The notes beneath the pieces were generated by a model that saw only the letters and a list, made by a program, of their open reading frames with translations, did no database searches and was not told the origin of the DNA. From an uncultured Cloacibacillus sp. (GTDB lineage: Bacteria > Synergistota > Synergistia > Synergistales > Synergistaceae): a stretch of DNA of 5,378 nt. Position numbers and translations under genes: made by a program. Positions 1 through 5,378 of the stretch are shown piece after piece; positions within the stretch are counted from its first letter, which is position 1, and each line of letters opens with the position of its first letter. Where the stretch lies: positions 1 to 5,378 of the forward strand of contig CAKSWL010000171.1 of assembly GCA_934511335.1 (NCBI GenBank), read 5' to 3'.

Positions 1-1267
1 CCACAAGATTCGTCGCATGGTCGCCGATCCTCTCCACATCCCCCACCGCGTTGGTACAGGAATTCAGCAGCAGGGAAAGGTCCATAGACAGCCCCGTCTG
101 CCCCGTCTCCGTCGAATAGCGGATTATCTCGTGGGTCATCTCGTTGACGTTGAGTTCCGCGCGCCCGACCTCATCGACAAGCTTTTCGTTGTTCTCGATC
201 AGGATACGGCGGCAGCTGTTTATCATCTGCAGAGTCAGCCTCGCAAGGCGGATCATCTCCTTGCGCACCGCATCCACCGCTGCAGCCCGCGAAGCGGTGA
301 TCAGCGCGGGGTTTAGGTAGATGGTTCCCGTCGCCGCCGCGTTTTTGTCATCCGGAATTATCCTGCGGATGAATTTCGCGTATTGTGAAACGAATGGCAG
401 GAACATGAAGGCGATAAAAATGTTGAAAATCGTATGCGCGTTCGCCACCTGCCGTGAAATGGTCGTCGCCGTCTGCTCGATAAACAGCGTGTACATCGGC
501 AGCACCACCAGTATGGCGGCCGTTCCGAGAATCTTGATCATGACATGCGCCGCCGCCGCCTGCTTCGCCGCGCGGTTGGCCCCCATCGAGGCGATCACCG
601 CCGTGATCGTCGTGCCGATGTTATCGCCGAGAATGATGACGATGGCGGTTTGCAGCGGGATGACTCCCTGCGCCGCAACCGCCATCGTCAGCCCCACGGT
701 CGCCGAGCTCGATTGTACGATCAGCGTGATTATCAATCCCGCCAGGAAGGCAAGTACGGGATGGCTGCTGAAGGCCGTAAGCAGATCAGGGCGTTCCTTC
801 AGGAAACTCAGCGGCCCCTGCATCATATTCATCCCGATAAAAAGCAGCGCGAAGCCGATTATGCCGACGCCTATCTGCTTGCGGCGCTTTTTGTGGCAAA
901 GGATGCAGATCGCGGCGCCCACCAGCGCGCAGATATAGGCGACGTTCGTAATGTCAAAGGCGATCAGCTGTCCCGTAACGGTCGTACCGATGTTGGCGCC
1001 CAAAATAACGCCGATCGCCTGCGTAAGCGTCATGAAGCCGACGTCGACGAAGCTGACCACCATAACCGTCGTAGCGCTGCTGCTTTGCAGGATGGATGTG
1101 ACCAGCGTGCCCACTATCAGACCCTTGACCGGCGTACCGGTAAGTGAGCCGATAAGCTTTCTGAGACGGTCTCCGGCAATTATCTGCAGAGAATCCCCCA
1201 TAATTATGATGCCATAAATGAGAATCCCCACTCCAGCAAATACCTGAAGAACAGCGCTTACAGACAT
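1..1267 (-). CDS. Na+/phosphate cotransporter family protein with C-terminal PhoU-like domain (3' end outside window)
   Basis: Reading from the ATG at 1267, 422 codons stay open to the window edge, so the C-terminus is missing. The protein has the two inverted-repeat halves of the Na/Pi cotransporter family: QSSSATT at residues 61-67 with GANIGTT at 90-96, then QSSSATV at 185-191 with GDNIGTT at 214-220. Hydrophobic segments surround these motifs (about 5-24, 48-70, 83-125, 132-145, 168-220, 243-262, 279-296), so it is an inner-membrane protein. From about residue 325 it becomes a soluble helical PhoU-like domain, ending at the edge with the metal-binding pattern E412-x3-D416-x3-N420 (ERIGDHATN). 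Known family members move phosphate coupled to Na+; the E. coli homologue YjbB has been linked to phosphate export, so direction is uncertain. Family members with the PhoU tail are usually about 540-600 residues, so roughly 120-180 residues are missing. GAGGAG lies 9 nt before the ATG. The gene is 55 bp downstream of the RNase J gene on the same strand. Confidence 0.96.
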   Translation of the reverse strand, partial: MSVSAVLQVFAGVGILIYGIIIMGDSLQIIAGDRLRKLIGSLTGTPVKGLIVGTLVTSILQSSSATTVMVVSFVDVGFMTLTQAIGVILGANIGTTVTGQLIAFDITNVAYICALVGAAICILCHKKRRKQIGVGIIGFALLFIGMNMMQGPLSFLKERPDLLTAFSSHPVLAFLAGLIITLIVQSSSATVGLTMAVAAQGVIPLQTAIVIILGDNIGTTITAVIASMGANRAAKQAAAAHVMIKILGTAAILVVLPMYTLFIEQTATTISRQVANAHTIFNIFIAFMFLPFVSQYAKFIRRIIPDDKNAAATGTIYLNPALITASRAAAVDAVRKEMIRLARLTLQMINSCRRILIENNEKLVDEVGRAELNVNEMTHEIIRYSTETGQTGLSMDLSLLLNSCTNAVGDVERIGDHATNLV

Positions 1268-1276
1268 AAAGAATCT

Positions 1277-1282
1277 CTCCTC
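1277..1282 (-). promoter_or_regulatory. Shine-Dalgarno site of the Na/Pi transporter gene
   Basis: The minus strand reads GAGGAG nine bases before the ATG at 1267. This is a standard strength and spacing, and it fixes this ATG as the start. The site lies just downstream of the intergenic palindrome, so a hairpin there would form immediately 5' of the ribosome-binding site without covering it. Confidence 0.8.
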
Positions 1283-1286
1283 AATT

Positions 1287-1312
1287 TTTATGCGGCTTTA
1301 AAGCCGCATAAA
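1287..1312. repeat. 26-bp perfect palindrome between the RNase J and Na/Pi transporter genes
   Basis: Two 13-base arms mirror each other exactly around the centre at 1299/1300, with GCGGC/GCCGC as the GC-rich part. In RNA it can fold as an 11-bp stem with a UUAA loop. On the minus strand (the direction of both flanking genes) it is followed by AAUUGAGG, not a U-run, so it is not a canonical intrinsic terminator for RNase J. On the plus strand the sequence after it is only loosely T-rich (AATTGTATTTC), and no plus-strand gene ends there. Possible roles are an mRNA-stabilising or processing hairpin between two cistrons, a weak terminator, or a protein-binding dyad. The structure is seen directly; the role is inference. 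Confidence 0.7.
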
Positions 1313-1322
1313 TTGTATTTCA

Positions 1323-3038
1323 TTATTGCTTTACGTATGTGACCAGAGGGATAATGGTGGGATAATTGCGAGAGCTTCTCGCAAACACCTCACGGATCCT
1401 CTTGCGTATCTCTGTCGGAAGCGTCTCCCTCTTTGCCCCCGGCACACGCGCAAACTGCTTCACTGCGTTGAGCACCGCGCCCTCCAGCTCGCGGAAGGTG
1501 CTGCCGTCGTCCGCAGAATATACGCTTCCCCTGGTCTGTATCTGCACCGGAGCCGCGGGGCGCATCTCCTTATCCAGAACCACCGAGACGACGACGAGGC
1601 CGTTCTCAGCCATCTCACGGCGTTCGCGCAGGATGCTGCCCTCGAACTCACCGAGGACCACGCCGTCGATGAGCACTGGGCCCGCCTGGACGTGTCCCGT
1701 TATTTCAGCCCGCGCGGAGCCGCGGAATTTGAGCATGTCGCCGTTTTGCAGAATAAAGGTATTCTTCGCCGCTACGCCCATCTCCCTGGCAAGCTGCGCG
1801 TGTCGTGCCAAGTGGCGGTACTCCCCGTGGCAGGGGACGAAAAACTTCGGGCGCGTGAGGCTCATCATCAGCATAAGCTCGTCGCGCGAGGCGTGTCCCG
1901 AGACATGTATCTTTTCTTCACGTTCGTATATGACCTCGGCGCCGCAGGCAAAAAGGCGGTTCACCGTCTGGCTGACAAGTTTTTCGTTGCCGGGAATAGG
2001 CGTGGCGGAGATGATGACAAGGTCTTTTGAGCCCAGCTTCACCTGACGGTGCGCTCCGCGGCTCATCAGCACCAGTCCGGAAAAGGGTTCCCCCTGGCTG
2101 CCCGTCGTCAGGACTACGACGCGGTTGTCCGGAAGGCCGTCCGCCTCCTGCGGCGAAATTATGATACCCTCAGGTATCTCGATGTAGCCCAGCTTATCGG
2201 CGAGCTCCACGTTGGCGATCATGCTGCGCCCCACGAGCACCACCTTGCGGTTGAAGCGTGCGGCCGTCGCGATTATCATGCGGCTCCGGTTAAGGTTGCT
2301 CGCAAAGGTCGCCACGACGATGCGTTTATCCTTATAGAGGCGGAACAAACGCTCGAAGGTCTGCCCGATCACCTTTTCCGAGAGCGTCGCGCCCTGTTTT
2401 TCAACATTGGTGGAGTCGGACATCAGCAAAAGCACCCCTTCGTCTCCAAGACGCGCGAGGGAGCTGTAATCCGAGCGGTTGCCGTCTATCGGCGTCGGGT
2501 CGAACTTGAAGTCTCCGGTATGTACGACGACCCCCGCGGGCGTGTAGACCGCCAGCGCGTTCGCGTCGGGGATCGAATGGCACATCTGAATAAATTCCAC
2601 TTCAAAACAGCCGGCTTTGACCCTGTCTCCGGGGCAGGTATAACGAAAATCAGGAATATAGCCGGTCTTCGCGTCGATCATTTTGTTCTCGATAAGGCCG
2701 CCGGCAAGCCTCGAACAGTATACGGGGACATCTATGCGCGGCAGCACGAACGGCAGCGCGCCTATATGGTCCTCGTGTCCGTGAGTAATGAAGATCCCCC
2801 TGATCTTTGATTTATTCTCCATGAGGAACTCAATATCGGGAATCACGAAATCTATCCCCAGCATATCCTCCTCGGGAAATTTAAGTCCGCAATCGACGAT
2901 GATGTAATCGTCGCCATAGCCGAATACCGTTAGGTTTTTGCCGATCTCGCCCATTCCGCCAAGCGGACAGACAAACAAATCGGACTCTTTGATTCTGCGT
3001 TTATGAGAATTACCCCTCTTTTTTTCGGGATCAGCCAT
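1323..3038 (-). CDS. rnj: Ribonuclease J (metallo-beta-lactamase/beta-CASP RNase)
   Basis: Complete 571-residue protein, close to the 555-residue length of B. subtilis RNase J1. These cytoplasmic enzymes have 5'-3' exonuclease and endonuclease activity in mRNA decay and rRNA maturation. After a basic 20-residue N-terminal tail comes LGGMGEIGKN (26-35), typical of RNase J. Zinc ligands are visible: HGHEDH at 86-91 (H86, H88, D90, H91), H154 in CHSIPD, D176 in HTGDFKFD, and H404 in PCHGEY. The beta-CASP region carries MSDSTN (206-211) and GSQGEP (313-318). HVSGHAS (378-384), including H382, matches the conserved segment that contacts the RNA backbone phosphate in this family. A C-terminal domain runs from about 450 to 571. 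No catalytic residue is missing. The ATG at 3038 is the natural start, because GGAGGGGA lies upstream and the RNase J core begins soon after. The Shine-Dalgarno sits inside an inverted repeat touching the start codon. The Na/Pi transporter gene follows 55 bp downstream. Confidence 0.98.
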   Translation of the reverse strand: MADPEKKRGNSHKRRIKESDLFVCPLGGMGEIGKNLTVFGYGDDYIIVDCGLKFPEEDMLGIDFVIPDIEFLMENKSKIRGIFITHGHEDHIGALPFVLPRIDVPVYCSRLAGGLIENKMIDAKTGYIPDFRYTCPGDRVKAGCFEVEFIQMCHSIPDANALAVYTPAGVVVHTGDFKFDPTPIDGNRSDYSSLARLGDEGVLLLMSDSTNVEKQGATLSEKVIGQTFERLFRLYKDKRIVVATFASNLNRSRMIIATAARFNRKVVLVGRSMIANVELADKLGYIEIPEGIIISPQEADGLPDNRVVVLTTGSQGEPFSGLVLMSRGAHRQVKLGSKDLVIISATPIPGNEKLVSQTVNRLFACGAEVIYEREEKIHVSGHASRDELMLMMSLTRPKFFVPCHGEYRHLARHAQLAREMGVAAKNTFILQNGDMLKFRGSARAEITGHVQAGPVLIDGVVLGEFEGSILRERREMAENGLVVVSVVLDKEMRPAAPVQIQTRGSVYSADDGSTFRELEGAVLNAVKQFARVPGAKRETLPTEIRKRIREVFARSSRNYPTIIPLVTYVKQ

Positions 3039-3064
3039 TAATACAACTCCCCTCCGTTGTATTA
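3039..3064 (-). promoter_or_regulatory. Inverted repeat enclosing the RNase J Shine-Dalgarno sequence
   Basis: On the minus strand, a 9-base arm (UAAUACAAC) is followed by an 8-base loop (GGAGGGGA) and the exact complementary arm (GUUGUAUUA), after which the AUG of RNase J starts immediately. The loop contains the ribosome-binding sequence: GGAGG at 3055-3051 is 12 nt from the AUG, and an alternative GGAG at 3050-3047, partly in the stem, is 8 nt away. The stem is mostly A-U with two G-C pairs, so it should be only moderately stable and could be opened by ribosomes or held by a protein. It may be a translational control element, possibly for autoregulation by RNase J, or alternatively a DNA operator. 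The geometry is seen; the function is inferred. Confidence 0.6.
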
Positions 3065-3099
3065 TCGTATCACGAGTTCTGATATTGAGCCATAGTTTT

Positions 3100-3127
3100 A
3101 TCTTAGCTATTTGAGCTTTTTTGACAA
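3100..3127 (-). promoter_or_regulatory. Probable sigma-70-type promoter for the RNase J gene
   Basis: The minus strand has TTGTCA (3127-3122; five of six matches to TTGACA), a 16-base spacer, then TAAGAT (3105-3100; four of six matches to TATAAT). Transcription would begin near 3093, giving a leader of about 55 nt that includes the whole start-site inverted repeat. The -10 match is modest, and a GATAAT at 3067-3062 is an alternative without a good -35. Confidence 0.4.
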
Positions 3128-3239
3128 TGTTTTATGCGTGAACAAAAAGCCCTGCTATAACGCTGCTCTGTTGTCGACATTATCTATGTATCTGCCTCAT
3201 AGTGCCATTATCACAGAACAATAATAATATATTTATGTC

Positions 3240-3266
3240 TTGTCGTTTTTTTTTTTTTGATATACT
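3240..3266 (+). promoter_or_regulatory. Probable promoter of the surface-protein gene, with a T13 tract in the spacer
   Basis: TATACT (3261-3266) preceded by TGA gives an extended -10 element (TGn-TATACT), with five of six matches to TATAAT. A weak -35, TTGTCG (3240-3245), lies 15 bases upstream. The spacer starts with 13 consecutive T (3246-3258). Transcription would start near 3272, leaving a leader of about 110 nt. The extended -10 could compensate for the short spacer and weak -35. Confidence 0.5.
3246..3258 (+). repeat. Homopolymeric T13 tract
   Basis: Thirteen consecutive T residues end two bases before the -10 box of the surface-protein gene. Mononucleotide runs of this length are prone to slipped-strand mispairing, and this one lies where length changes would alter promoter spacing. 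No GC-rich hairpin precedes it, so it is not the tail of an intrinsic terminator. Confidence 0.85.
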
Positions 3267-3367
3267 AAAAATCAGTTCATACAAAAAATTTTTTCGTTCT
3301 CTATAACGGTGGCGGGAAGGGGGCATTGTCGGTTTTGTTTGTTGTGCGCACCATTTTATTCTAAGTT

Positions 3368-3374
3368 AAGGAGG
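3368..3374 (+). promoter_or_regulatory. Strong Shine-Dalgarno site of the surface-protein gene
   Basis: AAGGAGG is followed by an 8-base spacer and the ATG at 3383. This near-perfect site decides the start, and the encoded N-terminus is a good signal peptide. Confidence 0.9.
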
Positions 3375-3382
3375 CCAAAAAG

Positions 3383-5378
3383 ATGAAGAAATTGAAGATA
3401 CTATTGTTGGTTGCGATAGCGGTGTTGACGGCATTGGCGCCGACGACTCTGTCGGCGGCGGAGGAGCCGCCGCAGGAGGGAGGATTTTATCTTATCGGCA
3501 CGGCGGAACATCTAAGGTGGTTCCGCGACCAAGTAAACAGCGGCAATAACGGCATCAGCGGCAGGCTGACGCAGAATATCGACCTTTCGACGAATGGCGC
3601 GCCGGAGGCGTGGACGCCTATCGGCGGCTATTTTGACGTTGAAGGTTACTTAAAAGGATATCTTTATCAGGGCGTATTCGACGGCGCGGGACGCGCGGTC
3701 TTTGGCTATAAGATAACGGCGGCGGAGGTCGTCGAAGTCAACCATATTAAAGGCTCTATGGCCGCTGCGGGGCTGTTCGGCGTCGCCGGAGACAGAAGCA
3801 AAATAACAGACTTAGTGGTAAAGGGAGCGCTTGACGTCCAGCTGACGCCGTCCCATGGATATTATTATCTTTATGCGGGCGGCGTCGCAGGGATTTCAAA
3901 AGGCTACATTGGCAGCTGTGTCAACGAGGAGGCGCTCTACGCGCTGAACTTGGGAGGAAATTCGCACCTTTACCTCGGCGGCATAGTCGGCGCCTGTTCT
4001 GCGACACTTGAGAACTGTGTAAACAACGCCGGCGTTGTCGGCAACGCCACGGGCAGAAGATATGTGGGCGGCATTGCCGGCTCAGCGGACGGCAGCTTTG
4101 TGCGCGAATGCCTCAACAACGGCGGCGTCACGCTGGAGTCGAGCGTGGGCAACATATCGTATGAATGCTATGTCGCGGGGATAGCGGGCGACGGCAGCTG
4201 CGATATATTAAACTGCGTCAACAACGGCCATGTGACCGCCGCCAACGGCACAGGATCTAGTAGCTACATCGGCGGCATCACCGGCTACAGTAGTAGCAGT
4301 AAGCATATCACAAACTGCCTTAACAGCGCAAACGTGGCGTCAAGCCAGGGTAGGACAGCCTATGTCGGAGGTATCGTGGGGTATAAGTATAACTTCTCCT
4401 CATATCCTAATAGCGTCGCTGCCTGCGCCAACTTGGGCAAGATAACGACGGCGAACGCGAAAGAAAGCCACGTCGGCGGCGTCGTCGGTTACTGCAGATA
4501 TGATTATAGTGATCCAAGCCACGTTTATGTCAGCAACTGCGCCAACAGCGGCGAGATTGTCGTAATCAACAGCGGCGTAACAGCCAATGCCGGCAGCTTG
4601 ATAGGCCGCCTCAATACCCCTGCCAGTTGCGTCGAGAATTTGGGCTGGCTGGAGGGGACGGCGGAGAAGGCCTTCGGCGCGTATCAAAAAAATTCCGAAG
4701 AACCCGCCGCAAGGATGTACACAGAGGCCGAGAAGAGTGAAATATTCACAACCCTCTCCGCGACTCTCTCATCCTTCGCGATCCCCAGGAACGGCGGTTC
4801 CGCCACTATAGACCTAGCCACTTGGCCCGCCAATGAACTCTTTGCCGGGGCAGTTGTGGATGTTAAGCCGACGTTCTCCGTGGAGGGCATAGTGGGATAT
4901 GAGAGGAATGGAAATAAGATAACATTGACGCCTCTTGCCCTGGGCAGGACCATCCTCATTTTAGACGTGGTCGCCCATGCTACCGACCTCTCCGCTGACC
5001 CCTTGGCGCTGAAAAAAAAGCTCCATTTCCAGTATAACTATGAGCTGATCGTAACCACAGAGGGCACGCCCGTCGAGGGCATAGCGGTGAGGCCCAAGAA
5101 CGCCGCCGTCAGCGTGGGCGGCGCCGTGAGGCTGACAGCCGCCGTGACGCCCGTGGACGCCACTGATAAGAGCGTCATCTGGACCAGCGACAACAACGGA
5201 ATCGCCCGCGTAACCAACGGCACGGTAACGGGCGTGGCTCCGGGCAAGGCGACCATCACCGCCAAGACCAAAGACGGCGGCTTCACCGACAGCTGCGTCG
5301 TTACCGTCAACGCCGTGCCGGTGGAAAAAATCACTGTTACGCCCGACTCCCTAAGCCTTGAGGTGGGCGGCGCGAGAC
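3383..5378 (+). CDS. Secreted surface protein with GLUG-type repeats and Big_2 immunoglobulin-like domains (3' end outside window)
   Basis: 665 codons are present and the frame is open at the window edge. Residues 1-25 form a signal peptide: MKKLK, a hydrophobic core (LLLVAIAVLTALA) and a likely signal peptidase I cut after LSA (25) or SAA (26). Residues 34-110 resemble the beta-rich lead-in often found before GLUG repeats (YLIGTAEHLRWF, LTQNIDLS, W-x-PIGG, GVFDGAGR). Residues 164 to about 422 hold about eight repeats of Y(V/I)GG(I/V)xG followed by a (N/S)C(V/L/A)N motif, likely stacking as a beta-helix. Residues 430-560 match no family I recognise. Residues 563-644 are a complete Big_2 domain (ITVTP-type start, WTSDNNGIARV, GTVTGVAPGKATITA), and a second begins at 646. 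The protein is exported, and probably surface-anchored or adhesive by analogy with such architectures; its ligand is unknown. The C-terminus, which would carry any anchor or sorting signal, is not in view. It is divergent from RNase J and has its own promoter. Confidence 0.92.
   Translation, partial: MKKLKILLLVAIAVLTALAPTTLSAAEEPPQEGGFYLIGTAEHLRWFRDQVNSGNNGISGRLTQNIDLSTNGAPEAWTPIGGYFDVEGYLKGYLYQGVFDGAGRAVFGYKITAAEVVEVNHIKGSMAAAGLFGVAGDRSKITDLVVKGALDVQLTPSHGYYYLYAGGVAGISKGYIGSCVNEEALYALNLGGNSHLYLGGIVGACSATLENCVNNAGVVGNATGRRYVGGIAGSADGSFVRECLNNGGVTLESSVGNISYECYVAGIAGDGSCDILNCVNNGHVTAANGTGSSSYIGGITGYSSSSKHITNCLNSANVASSQGRTAYVGGIVGYKYNFSSYPNSVAACANLGKITTANAKESHVGGVVGYCRYDYSDPSHVYVSNCANSGEIVVINSGVTANAGSLIGRLNTPASCVENLGWLEGTAEKAFGAYQKNSEEPAARMYTEAEKSEIFTTLSATLSSFAIPRNGGSATIDLATWPANELFAGAVVDVKPTFSVEGIVGYERNGNKITLTPLALGRTILILDVVAHATDLSADPLALKKKLHFQYNYELIVTTEGTPVEGIAVRPKNAAVSVGGAVRLTAAVTPVDATDKSVIWTSDNNGIARVTNGTVTGVAPGKATITAKTKDGGFTDSCVVTVNAVPVEKITVTPDSLSLEVGGAR
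3872..4648 (+). repeat. Array of about eight GLUG-type protein repeats
   Basis: Repeat units start at residues 164, 197, 227, 263, 295, 327, 363 and 402, so they are 30-39 residues apart. Each opens with a Y(V/I/L)GG(I/V)xG-like motif; the last, NAGSLIG, is the most divergent. Each has a cysteine 14-23 residues further on: C179, C212, C243, C278, C312, C348, C386 and C416. The segment at 128-153 (AAGLFGVAG, then KITDLVVKG) looks like a degenerate ninth unit without the cysteine. At DNA level, variants of TGCGTCAACAACGGC recur but have diverged, so the array is old rather than freshly duplicated. Such repeats are thought to form parallel beta-helix coils. Confidence 0.8.
5069..5378 (+). other. 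Tandem Big_2 domains in the surface protein (second one cut by the window end)
   Basis: The first domain spans residues 563-644, with the usual Big_2 landmarks: VEGIAVRPKNAAVSVGG, LTAAVTPVDATDKSVIWTS, IARVTNGTVTGVAPGKATI. The second begins PVEKITVTPDSLSLEVGG at residue 646, giving a period of 83 residues. Big_2 domains are common stalk or adhesion modules in exported bacterial proteins. How many copies follow cannot be seen. Confidence 0.88.

Larger units (their letters stand above)
3039..3382. other. AT-rich divergent intergenic region
   Basis: This 344-bp gap separates the divergent RNase J and surface-protein genes and is visibly more AT-rich than the coding sequence around it. It holds, in order: the RNase J start-site inverted repeat (3039-3064), a candidate RNase J promoter (3100-3127), a central stretch (3128-3239) with only a small TGTCGACA palindrome (3172-3179), a T13 tract with an extended -10 box (3240-3266), an A6T6 tract (3283-3294), a G-rich segment (3308-3323), a GTGCGCAC palindrome (3344-3351) and the surface-gene ribosome-binding site. 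Short frames on both strands stop within a few codons, and no RNA gene was recognised. Confidence 0.8.

Noticed and set aside
17..1217. Plus-strand open frames opposite the Na/Pi transporter (17-316, 321-938, 545-1147, 951-1217)
   Set aside because: They are antisense shadows of a clear minus-strand transporter with family motifs. They lack ribosome-binding sites and recognisable protein features.
1312..1317. TACAAT on the minus strand as a -10 box giving the Na/Pi transporter its own promoter
   Set aside because: It is five of six to consensus, but no acceptable -35 is found 15-19 bases upstream and the start would fall inside the palindrome. It cannot be excluded.
1326..2810. Long plus-strand frames opposite RNase J (1326-2030, 1366-2046, 2049-2810)
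   Set aside because: Shadows of a fully conserved RNase J reading frame in GC-rich sequence; the translations are Arg/His-rich or Ser/Thr-rich and do not resemble proteins.
3068..3093. Seven-codon leader peptide on the minus strand (ATG GCT CAA ... TGA) upstream of RNase J
   Set aside because: No Shine-Dalgarno sequence precedes it, the composition is not that of an attenuation leader, and so short a frame is expected by chance.
3121..3126. Perfect TTGACA on the plus strand as a -35 of the surface-protein gene
   Set aside because: No -10 box lies 15-19 bases downstream; the nearest TATAAC (3156-3161) is 29 bases away. The same bases serve better as TTGTCA on the minus strand.
3283..3294. 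A6T6 tract as a terminator or operator
   Set aside because: It has no GC-rich stem. It may bend DNA, but nothing more can be claimed.
4289..4300. AGT/AGC microsatellite in the surface-protein gene as a slippage site
   Set aside because: Only four serine codons, one of them different, so too short and imperfect to be a likely mutable repeat.
3970..5334. Minus-strand frames opposite the surface-protein gene (3970-4155, 4400-4687, 4684-4959, 5038-5334)
   Set aside because: They mirror the repeat and Big_2 coding sequence; no start signals or domains.

Overview
The window looks like the chromosome of an anaerobic bacterium with moderately high GC in its coding regions. It holds two housekeeping-type genes on the minus strand and one large cell-surface gene on the plus strand, separated by an AT-rich divergent intergenic region. 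An RNase J gene followed by a Na/Pi transporter-PhoU fusion, next to a secreted GLUG/Big_2 repeat protein, fits Synergistota (Cloacibacillus/Synergistes-like) or Bacillota. The sequence alone does not settle which. No phage, insertion sequence, CRISPR, tRNA or rRNA signal was seen.

Layout. Positions 1-1267 (minus) hold the first 422 codons of a Na+/phosphate cotransporter family protein with a C-terminal PhoU-like domain; its 3' end lies outside the window. Positions 1268-1322 are a short gap containing a 26-bp perfect palindrome. Positions 1323-3038 (minus) encode a complete 571-residue ribonuclease J, with all metal-binding motifs of the metallo-beta-lactamase/beta-CASP fold. Its Shine-Dalgarno sequence lies in the loop of a 9-bp inverted repeat that touches the start codon. 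Positions 3039-3382 are the divergent intergenic region. It carries a probable promoter for RNase J on the minus strand and, for the gene on the other side, an extended -10 box directly preceded by 13 consecutive T residues. Positions 3383-5378 (plus) hold the first 665 codons of a secreted repeat protein: signal peptide, an N-terminal beta-rich domain, about eight GLUG-type repeats each with a conserved cysteine, an unrecognised segment, one complete Big_2 immunoglobulin-like domain and the start of a second. This gene also runs off the window.

How they work together. RNase J (RNA turnover) and the phosphate transporter are co-oriented and 55 bp apart, so they may be co-transcribed, but no functional link is evident. 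The surface protein is transcribed separately, and its promoter architecture suggests on/off or graded control. The points most worth checking are the RNase J start-site hairpin (possible autoregulation), the T13 tract in the surface-gene promoter (possible phase variation), and the cysteine-ladder repeat array.
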